This document shows, piece by piece, positions 1 to 5,197 of a stretch of DNA of 5,197 bases. Origin of the DNA: an uncultured Eudoraea sp. (GTDB taxonomy: Bacteria; Bacteroidota; Bacteroidia; Flavobacteriales; Flavobacteriaceae). The notes under the pieces were generated by a model, which made no database searches, was not told where the DNA came from, and was given only the letters and a program-made list of their open reading frames with translations. The position numbers and the translations under genes are program-made. The DNA is taken from NCBI GenBank assembly GCA_905479615.1, contig CAJQNH010000013.1, forward strand, positions 1 through 5,197, written 5' to 3'. Numbering within the stretch: position 1 is the stretch's first letter; each line of letters opens with the position of its first letter.

Positions 1-1549
1 GACGATAACAGATTTTCCAAATTTCGCAAGTTCAGGAGCTCTTCAGCAATCCTTTGATGATGCTATAGATACCAATAATGCCTTTAACGCTGCCGGAACT
101 GGAAATCCTGGTGGATGGGCACTTGCGGAAACCAATGTGGGGCAATTATCCTTTTATCTGCAGGATCAATGGGATATTAAAGAAAATTTTAAACTTACTT
201 ACGGCATTCGTTTTGACAAGCCCTTGTATTTTGATACATCACAGAAGATCAAGGAAAATATTGAACGAAAAGGTGGTGAGATGGGAACTTATATTCCATC
301 AATCCAATATTTTGACCCGGAAACCAATGAACCCATATTTCTTGATTCAGAAAAACTACCTACAAATAAAATATTGATCTCACCCAGGGTTGGGTTTAAT
401 TGGGATGTGAAAAGTGACAAAACACTACAAATCAGAGGGGGAACAGGAATGTTTACTGGAAGATTTCCTTTCGTTTGGCTTGGAAACCAGGTACAAGGTG
501 TAGACTTTTTCTTCTATCAGTTGGTTGATCCTGATTTCAGATGGCCACAGGTTTGGAGAACTAACGTGGGTGTTGACAAGCAATTTGAAGATGGCTTAAT
601 TTTAACGGCAGATGTATCATATACCAAGGATATTCATGCAGCTCATGTTCAAAACTGGGGCCTTAGCTCGCCTTCTCTTACTTTAAATGGAGTGGATAAC
701 CGAGCGGTGTATTCTAATGATGATAAATCGCAAATTTTTGGAGGACCTACAAATGCCTATGTGTTTTCCAATTCCGATAAGGGAAGAATTTGGAACGCCT
801 CAGTAAAAGCCCAAAAAACATGGAAAAATGGCATATACGCAATGGCGGCATATAGTTTTTTAAACGCCAAAGAAGTAAACTCCATCGATGCTGAAATCAC
901 GGGAGACGCCTTTGCCGGAAATGCTATAGTTGGTGATGCAAATAAAGATGTTCTTTCTTTTTCAAGGTATGGCGATACTCATAGGTTTATTGGGGTTTTC
1001 TCAAAAGGATTTTCCTCAGGGACTACAGTTTCGGCATTCTTTGAATATGCAAAAAGTGGTCGCTATAATTATATTTATGGAGGAGATATCAATAATGACG
1101 GATCTAGTATAAACGACCTGCTTTATATTCCAACCGCATCGGAGGTAACCCAAATGGCCTTTAGCGGCCCTGGACAGGCTGAAGCTTTTGAAGCCTTTAT
1201 TCAACAAGATAATTACCTAAGTGGTCGAAGGGGTCAATATGCTGAGCGCTATGGCGCCCTAGCCCCCTGGAGAGGAACTTTCGATGTAAAAGTCTTGCAG
1301 GATATTAATATCAATGACAAAAACAAATTTCAAATAAGTCTTGATATTCTTAACTTCGGAAATCTTATAAATTCTAACTGGGGTGTTGTCGACGCACCAA
1401 ATTTTGACCAGTTAATGGGTGTAAGTGTTGATGATACAAATACACCTACCTATAGTTTTGATCCAAGTAGAAATAATACTTTTAGTGCTGTTACTTCAGA
1501 GATCTCCAGATGGAGAATGCAGATTGGGGTACGTTATATATTTAACTAA
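1..1549 (+). CDS. TonB-dependent receptor, Oar-like, C-terminal part (5' end outside window)
   Basis: This is the C-terminal part of an outer-membrane beta-barrel transporter that would import a ligand using TonB-ExbBD energy. The reading frame is open from base 2 to the TAA at 1547-1549, giving 515 residues. It begins mid-protein, so the signal peptide, any carboxypeptidase-regulatory-like N-terminal domain, the TonB box and the plug are not visible. What is seen: many alternating amphipathic strands rich in Tyr, Phe and Trp; a DINNDG turn followed by NDLLYIP at 1085-1132; ERYGALAPW at 1244-1270; and an aromatic C-terminus (RYIFN) suited to barrel insertion. These features are typical of Bacteroidota receptors resembling Myxococcus Oar. 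No SusD-like gene follows, and an intrinsic terminator closes the unit, so this is unlikely to be a SusC/SusD glycan-uptake pair. The substrate cannot be inferred. The GTG at 137 is an internal valine codon, not a start. Confidence 0.88.
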   Translation, partial: TITDFPNFASSGALQQSFDDAIDTNNAFNAAGTGNPGGWALAETNVGQLSFYLQDQWDIKENFKLTYGIRFDKPLYFDTSQKIKENIERKGGEMGTYIPSIQYFDPETNEPIFLDSEKLPTNKILISPRVGFNWDVKSDKTLQIRGGTGMFTGRFPFVWLGNQVQGVDFFFYQLVDPDFRWPQVWRTNVGVDKQFEDGLILTADVSYTKDIHAAHVQNWGLSSPSLTLNGVDNRAVYSNDDKSQIFGGPTNAYVFSNSDKGRIWNASVKAQKTWKNGIYAMAAYSFLNAKEVNSIDAEITGDAFAGNAIVGDANKDVLSFSRYGDTHRFIGVFSKGFSSGTTVSAFFEYAKSGRYNYIYGGDINNDGSSINDLLYIPTASEVTQMAFSGPGQAEAFEAFIQQDNYLSGRRGQYAERYGALAPWRGTFDVKVLQDININDKNKFQISLDILNFGNLINSNWGVVDAPNFDQLMGVSVDDTNTPTYSFDPSRNNTFSAVTSEISRWRMQIGVRYIFN

Positions 1550-1567
1550 ACAATTTTTGATTTAAAT

Positions 1568-1601
1568 AAGGCTGCACGTTTTGTGCGGCCTTTTTATTTT
1601 T
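1568..1601 (+). terminator. Intrinsic (Rho-independent) terminator of the TonB-dependent receptor gene
   Basis: An 8-bp stem pairs 1570-1577 (GGCTGCAC) with 1583-1590 (GTGCGGCC). It has one G-T wobble, a 5-nt loop GTTTT, and A-T pairs that can extend the base. A T-rich tract (TTTTTATTTT) follows at once. It lies 20 bp after the receptor stop codon. The GC-rich stem stands out against the AT-rich surroundings. The opposite strand lacks a comparable T-tract, so it probably works in one direction only. Confidence 0.9.
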
Positions 1602-1602
1602 G
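1595..1602 (+). promoter_or_regulatory. Putative Bacteroidota -7 promoter element (TATTTTTG)
   Basis: TATTTTTG is an exact match to the TAnnTTTG element recognised by the primary sigma factor of Bacteroidota. It sits inside the T-tract of the upstream terminator and ends only 4 bases before the ATG at 1607. The expected transcription start would fall at or within a few bases of that ATG, so the mRNA would be leaderless or nearly so. No TTG -33 element is seen at the usual 17-23 bp spacing; the nearest TTTG (1580-1583, in the hairpin loop) is only 11 bp upstream. The T-rich tract could also produce this match by chance. Confidence 0.5.
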
Positions 1603-1606
1603 TAAA

Positions 1607-2077
1607 ATGAAATATACCAGGCTAACAAAACAGCAATTTGAAGAATTGCATCATGAGTTTATTAATTTTCTTGCAACACAGTCTATTACAGCAAGCGAAT
1701 GGGAAACTATAAAGAAAAATAAACCTCAGGTTGTTGAAGAGGAATTAGATGTATTTAGTGATCTGGTATGGGAAGGTGTGCTGGGTAAAGTTACTTATTT
1801 AGAGAATATTTCCAGGCAGCAGATGCATTTATTCCTTTTATCTGACAAGGAAATGAAACTGATTTCTGTAAAAATATTAAATCCGGATATTGATTTAAAT
1901 ACTTCTCTTGGTTTTAATTGGTTTAAAAAGAACTGGCAATCAGATTTTGTTGAATACCTCAGCGCTTCCAAAGCGTATACGGAGGATAAGAATCTGGATA
2001 AATTTAAACTTATACAAGAAGGTGCAGTTATTACCAAAGGAGAATTATACCAGTGGTTTGATAATATTATTGGATAA
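1607..2077 (+). CDS. Conserved flavobacterial protein of unknown function (probably DUF6495 family)
   Basis: A 156-residue, probably cytosolic protein with no signal peptide or membrane segment. Its function is unknown. From memory it resembles the DUF6495 family of Flavobacteriia, whose members begin in the same way (MKYxRLTKxQFEELHxEF). Visible features: a helical N-terminus, LATQSI at residues 22-27, an acidic stretch EEELDVFSDLVWEGVL at 44-59, a central part with strand-like character (about 72-90), and a C-terminal ITKGELYQWF at 142-151. I chose the ATG at 1607. An in-frame GTG at 1583 would add eight residues (MRPFYFCK), but it lies in the terminator stem and those residues do not look like part of the family. 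The gene lies on the same strand as hisS, 64 bp ahead of it. That hints at a housekeeping role, but no catalytic motif is recognisable. Confidence 0.82.
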   Translation: MKYTRLTKQQFEELHHEFINFLATQSITASEWETIKKNKPQVVEEELDVFSDLVWEGVLGKVTYLENISRQQMHLFLLSDKEMKLISVKILNPDIDLNTSLGFNWFKKNWQSDFVEYLSASKAYTEDKNLDKFKLIQEGAVITKGELYQWFDNIIG

Positions 2078-2101
2078 TATTAGACATCGATCTTAAACAG
2101 C

Positions 2102-2111
2102 TTTGTACAAA
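2102..2111. repeat. 10-bp perfect palindrome upstream of hisS
   Basis: TTTGTACAAA reads the same on both strands. It lies 30 bp before the hisS ATG and 4 bp before the putative -7 element, in the spacer region of that promoter. It could be a small operator half-site or simply chance in AT-rich DNA. Its TTTG is too close to the -7 element (10 bp) for a standard -33 box. Confidence 0.3.
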
Positions 2112-2115
2112 CAAT

Positions 2116-2123
2116 TATATTTG
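2116..2123 (+). promoter_or_regulatory. Putative hisS promoter, -7 element (TATATTTG)
   Basis: TATATTTG is an exact match to the Bacteroidota TAnnTTTG element and ends 18 bp before the hisS ATG. A transcription start about 5-8 bases further on would leave a 5' leader of roughly 10-13 nt. No good TTG -33 element is present at 17-23 bp spacing. The element suggests hisS can be transcribed independently of the upstream gene, although the lack of a terminator in the gap also allows read-through. Confidence 0.55.
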
Positions 2124-2141
2124 CAGCAGTTAGCATAATTT

Positions 2142-3533
2142 ATGGCACAAAAACCATCCATACCAAAAGGAACAAGAGATTTTTCGCCTGCTGAGATCGA
2201 AAAACGAAATTTTATTGTTCAAACCATTCAAAAACATTTTAAAAATTTTGGATTCCAGCCAATAGAAACGCCTGCTTTCGAAAACTCGGAAACCCTTATG
2301 GGGAAGTATGGTGATGAGGGTGACAGGTTGATTTTTAAAATTTTGAATTCTGGTGATTTCATAAGCAAGGTAGATGACGATACCTATAACTCCAAAAACT
2401 CAAAATCCCTTACCCGAAAAATTACAGAAAAAGCATTGAGATATGATCTCACAGTACCTTTTGCGAGATATGTTGTAATGCATCAGAATGAAATTGATTT
2501 TCCATTCAAACGCTATCAGATTCAGCCGGTATGGCGTGCAGACAGACCTCAGAAAGGAAGGTTTCGGGAATTTTATCAGTGCGATGCAGATGTGGTTGGT
2601 GCAAATTCTCTTCTGCAGGAAATAGAGTTTATACAATTGTACGATGCTGTTTTTACAGATTTAAATTTGAAAAAGGCAACTATAAAACTGAACAACCGAA
2701 AAATTTTATCAGGCATTGCTGAGGTTATTGGAGAAAAACATCGCCTGGTAGACTTTACGGTAGCGCTCGATAAGCTGGATAAGATTGGCAAAGAAGGAGT
2801 TATAAATGAAATGTTAAACAAAGGAATTTCTCCTAAAGCAATCGAAAAGGCGCAACCTCTCTTTGAGCTCACAGGTACAAATTCAGACCAATTAAAAAAG
2901 CTTAAAGACTTTTTGAAAGATTCTGAAGAAGGCATCAAGGGGGTTGAGGATCTCAACTTCATATTATCTGCAATAGGTGAATTAGGATTAAATTCTTCAC
3001 AACTTACTTTAGATGTTACATTGGCAAGAGGACTTAACTATTACACGGGAACCATTTTTGAAGTAGCGCCACCTGCTGAAATAAGTATGGGATCTATTGG
3101 TGGTGGTGGACGCTATGATGATCTTACGGGAATTTTTGGATTAAAGGATATGAGTGGCATTGGAATTTCCTTTGGATTGGATCGAATTTATCTGGTTATG
3201 GATGAATTGGGCCTCTTTCCGGATAATATTGGCCGTGCATTAGACGTATTATTTTTGAATTTTGGTGAGCGGGAGGCTATGGCGTCATTAAAATTAATTG
3301 GAAAGCTAAGGAAAGAAGAAATTAAGGCCGATATTTATCCCGATTCTTCCAAAATGCAGAAACAAATGAAGTATGCAAATAAAAGGAATGTGCCTTTTAT
3401 TGTAATCATTGGTGATCGCGAATTAGCAGATAATTCTTTTGTAGTCAAAAACATGTCCAAAGGAGATCAGAAAACCTATGAATTAAAAGATTTTAAAGGA
3501 TTTCTCGAGGATTTAAAGTCGGTCCTTAATTGA
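2142..3533 (+). CDS. hisS: Histidyl-tRNA synthetase
   Basis: A cytosolic class II aminoacyl-tRNA synthetase that activates histidine with ATP and charges tRNA-His. The 463 residues are complete and slightly longer than the E. coli enzyme. The order is: the N-terminal PKGTRDF motif (residues 8-14); motif 1 around 37-48; a TVPFARYV segment at 104-111 in the active-site domain; motif 2 from 124 to 149 with WRADRP (131-136) and GRFREFYQCD (139-148); the insertion domain about 170-280; the histidine-specific loop ARGLNYYTG (295-303); GGGGRYDDL (320-328); motif 3 GIGISFGLDR (339-348); and an anticodon-binding domain about 367-460. The YQCD form of motif 2 resembles the eukaryotic enzyme more than the FHQLG form I recall for E. 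coli, and Asn299 replaces the Asp common in RGLDYY. All core motifs are intact, so it should be active. The ATG at 2142 fits both the family start and the upstream -7 element. The 3' end overlaps the convergent NUDIX gene by 21 bp. Confidence 0.97.
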   Translation: MAQKPSIPKGTRDFSPAEIEKRNFIVQTIQKHFKNFGFQPIETPAFENSETLMGKYGDEGDRLIFKILNSGDFISKVDDDTYNSKNSKSLTRKITEKALRYDLTVPFARYVVMHQNEIDFPFKRYQIQPVWRADRPQKGRFREFYQCDADVVGANSLLQEIEFIQLYDAVFTDLNLKKATIKLNNRKILSGIAEVIGEKHRLVDFTVALDKLDKIGKEGVINEMLNKGISPKAIEKAQPLFELTGTNSDQLKKLKDFLKDSEEGIKGVEDLNFILSAIGELGLNSSQLTLDVTLARGLNYYTGTIFEVAPPAEISMGSIGGGGRYDDLTGIFGLKDMSGIGISFGLDRIYLVMDELGLFPDNIGRALDVLFLNFGEREAMASLKLIGKLRKEEIKADIYPDSSKMQKQMKYANKRNVPFIVIIGDRELADNSFVVKNMSKGDQKTYELKDFKGFLEDLKSVLN

Positions 3534-4061
3534 CTTTATAATTGTTTTGTAATATTCTGTGCTATGCGGAACATATTTTGCAATATTGGCTAAGCCCCAA
3601 ACTTCTTCAGTAAATTTCATCAGGGGAATCATTGTTAAAGCTTCAATCTCACTATCCTGTTTTTTTAAAGTACTAAAAGGAACCTTCAGATTACATAGAA
3701 ATGTATAGTGAAATTCATTATCTATGAGGTTTTTTCCGTGACGCTGACTCGATTTAAAAACTCCGATTTTAATAAGATCTTCTTTTGTTATGTTCAATCC
3801 TATTTCTTCCTTAACCTCCCTTATGGCTGCCTTGTAGATGTCTTCTCCGGCACCAATATGTCCGGCAACTGATACATCCCAAAGAAGAGGATGGGTATCC
3901 TTGAATTTCCCTCTTTGTTGTATCAGTATTTCTCCTCTTTCAGTATAAATCCAAATATGCACCGTGGGATGAAAGACGCCCTGACTATGTGCTATAGATT
4001 TTAAAATTGTCTTTCCGGTAAATTTCCCTTGCTCATCCAGGCTGTCTATTAGTTCATCCAT
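3513..4061 (-). CDS. NUDIX hydrolase, IPP-isomerase-like/NUDT3-like
   Basis: A 182-residue cytosolic protein with a complete NUDIX box at residues 67-89: Gly67, five residues, Glu73, seven residues, then REVKEEIGL (81-89), fitting GX5EX7REUXEEXGU. The glutamates in the REVKEE core would bind the catalytic divalent metal. The N-terminal part (ELIDSLDEQGKFTG, then FHPTVHIWIY at 30-39 and LLIQQR-like ILIQQR at 45-50) and LWDVSVAGH (60-68) resemble the type 1 isopentenyl-diphosphate isomerase-like group. They also resemble the NUDIX domain of plant NUDT3 and bacterial YfcD-like proteins. A full NUDIX box favours hydrolysis of a diphosphate-linked substrate over isomerisation, but the substrate cannot be told from sequence. 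It lies 38 bp downstream of the M42 peptidase gene on the same strand, probably in one operon. No terminator is evident at its 3' end, which lies inside the hisS coding region. Confidence 0.93.
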   Translation of the reverse strand: MDELIDSLDEQGKFTGKTILKSIAHSQGVFHPTVHIWIYTERGEILIQQRGKFKDTHPLLWDVSVAGHIGAGEDIYKAAIREVKEEIGLNITKEDLIKIGVFKSSQRHGKNLIDNEFHYTFLCNLKVPFSTLKKQDSEIEALTMIPLMKFTEEVWGLANIAKYVPHSTEYYKTIIKSIKDRL

Positions 4062-4099
4062 ATTCTGATAGCAAAAATGTATTTATTTAGGAGCCTCAG

Positions 4100-5188
4100 T
4101 TAATCAAAATAGCTGAATGTTTCCCCGGACTTAATGTTTAATAAGGTTTCATAAATTAAACGAATTACATTTTCCACATCATCGTGGTGTACTGTTTCTA
4201 CGGTAGTGTGCATATATCTCAAAGGCAGAGAAATAAGAGCAGAGGCCACTCCGCCATTGCTATAGGCAAAGGCATCTGTATCTGTGCCGGTTGATCTGGA
4301 TGCCGCCATCCGCTGAAATGGTATTTTTTTGGCTTCGGCCGTTTCAATAATTCGTTCCCTAAGTTTATTCTGAACTGCAGGAGCATAAGAAATTACAGGT
4401 CCGGCACCCAATTCTGTATGCCCTTGTTTTTTCTTGTCGATCATAGGTGTCGTGGTATCATGGCACACGTCGGTAATAATTGCGGCATTCGGCTGTATGG
4501 TTTGTGAAATCATTTCCGCTCCCCGAAGACCAATTTCTTCCTGCACTGCATTCGTTATATAGAGTCCAAAGGGCAATTTTTTCTTGTTTTCATGTAAAAG
4601 TCTGGCAACTTCAGCTATCATAAATCCACCTGCTCTATTGTCAATTGCACGGCAGACGTATTTATCGTTATTCAAGACCTGGAATTTATCCGGATATGTA
4701 ATAACACATCCCACATGGACTCCCATTTTCTTTACCTCTTCTTTATCCTTTGCTCCGATATCAATAAAAATATTATCCAACTTAGGAGGTTCTTCTTTAG
4801 CACGGTCTCGGGTATGTATAGCGGGCCATCCAAAGATACCTTTCACAATTCCGTTTTTAGTATGAATATTTACCCATTTTGAAGGAGCAATTTGATGATC
4901 ACTACCACCATTGCGAATTACATAGAGAAGCCCGTTATCTGTAATATAGTTTACATACCAGGAAATCTCATCGGAATGTCCTTCAATGACAACTCTGTAT
5001 TTTGCTTCCGGATTAATAACTCCAACCGCAGTTCCGTAAGTATCTGTAATAAATGTATCAACATAGGGATTCACATAATTCATCCACAATTTTTGACCTT
5101 CCGATTCATATCCGGTAGGGGATGCGTTGTTAAGGTATTTTTCAAAAAAAGCCAATGATTTTTTGGTGATAATCTTCTTTTCGCTCAT
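4100..5188 (-). CDS. M42 family metallopeptidase (TET-type aminopeptidase, glutamyl aminopeptidase/endoglucanase M-like)
   Basis: A 362-residue cytosolic dinuclear metal aminopeptidase, full length for the M42 family. Members typically form large tetrahedral (TET) assemblies that trim peptides released by other proteases. The expected active-site residues are present: His71 and Asp73 in GHSDEIS; Asp183 in AIDNRAGG, the probable bridging ligand; Glu217 (general base) and Glu218 (ligand) in QEEIGLRGA; Asp240 in ITDV; and His327 in RYMHTTVE. The inserted dimerisation domain spans roughly residues 75-165. There is no signal peptide. Residue preference (acidic, Lys or broad) cannot be read from sequence. 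The ATG at 5188 gives an N-terminus (MSEKKIITKKSLAFFEKYL) consistent with the family. Only 9 bases upstream are in the window, so its promoter is not visible. It is the upstream gene of a probable two-gene unit with the NUDIX gene. Confidence 0.94.
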   Translation of the reverse strand: MSEKKIITKKSLAFFEKYLNNASPTGYESEGQKLWMNYVNPYVDTFITDTYGTAVGVINPEAKYRVVIEGHSDEISWYVNYITDNGLLYVIRNGGSDHQIAPSKWVNIHTKNGIVKGIFGWPAIHTRDRAKEEPPKLDNIFIDIGAKDKEEVKKMGVHVGCVITYPDKFQVLNNDKYVCRAIDNRAGGFMIAEVARLLHENKKKLPFGLYITNAVQEEIGLRGAEMISQTIQPNAAIITDVCHDTTTPMIDKKKQGHTELGAGPVISYAPAVQNKLRERIIETAEAKKIPFQRMAASRSTGTDTDAFAYSNGGVASALISLPLRYMHTTVETVHHDDVENVIRLIYETLLNIKSGETFSYFD

Positions 5189-5197
5189 GTATTTATA

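Noticed and set aside
137..139. GTG as the start codon of a 470-aa protein
   Set aside because: The frame is open back to the window edge and the upstream residues continue barrel-like sequence, so this is an internal valine of a truncated receptor gene.
1503..1516. Inverted repeat TCTCCA-GA-TGGAGA near the end of the receptor gene
   Set aside because: It lies in coding sequence, the loop is only 2 nt and no T-tract follows. A far better terminator lies 50 bp downstream, so this is probably chance.
1583..1606. GTG at 1583 as the start of the protein upstream of hisS
   Set aside because: The codon lies in the 3' arm of the terminator stem, and the eight extra residues do not resemble the family start. 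The ATG at 1607 follows a -7 element.
2400..2962. Antisense open frames of 78 and 128 codons within hisS
   Set aside because: They lie wholly within a well-conserved hisS coding region and have Ser/Phe-rich translations typical of reverse-strand shadows.
4072..4081. Possible -7 promoter element for the NUDIX gene (TACATTTTTG on the - strand)
   Set aside because: It has two extra bases between TA and TTTG compared with TAnnTTTG, and the 38-bp gap fits co-transcription with the M42 gene, so I did not call a promoter.
4584..5158. Two + strand open frames of 93 and 88 codons inside the M42 gene
   Set aside because: They are antisense shadows of a clearly coding M42 peptidase frame and their translations show no recognisable domain.

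Overview
The window is AT-rich chromosomal sequence that looks like a flavobacterium (phylum Bacteroidota). Three things point there: an Oar-type TonB-dependent outer-membrane receptor, two exact matches to the Bacteroidota -7 promoter element TAnnTTTG placed just ahead of start codons, and no clear Shine-Dalgarno sequence before the genes. The assignment rests on motif recognition only; no database search was possible.

Left part (1-1602, + strand): the C-terminal 515 residues of a large TonB-dependent receptor whose 5' end lies outside the window, closed by a strong intrinsic terminator. The T-tract of that terminator contains a promoter -7 element for the next gene. Middle part (1607-3533, + strand): a 156-aa conserved protein of unknown function (probably the DUF6495 family), then hisS, complete histidyl-tRNA synthetase. 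A 64-bp gap with its own -7 element and a 10-bp palindrome separates these two. Right part (3513-5188, - strand): an M42-family metallopeptidase followed 38 bp later by a NUDIX hydrolase related to isopentenyl-diphosphate isomerase-like and NUDT3-like enzymes. These two genes run towards hisS, and the NUDIX and hisS coding regions overlap tail to tail by 21 bp.

The gene content is mostly housekeeping: outer-membrane transport, tRNA charging, peptide turnover and nucleotide or prenyl-phosphate hydrolysis. I see no mobile element, CRISPR array, RNA gene, phage gene or toxin-antitoxin pair, and no clear sign of a new multi-gene system. The points worth a second look are small-scale: a promoter built into a terminator with an apparently leaderless gene, the uncharacterised neighbour of hisS, the hisS/NUDIX overlap, and the undefined substrate of the NUDIX protein. 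No stretch longer than 300 bases lacks a gene.
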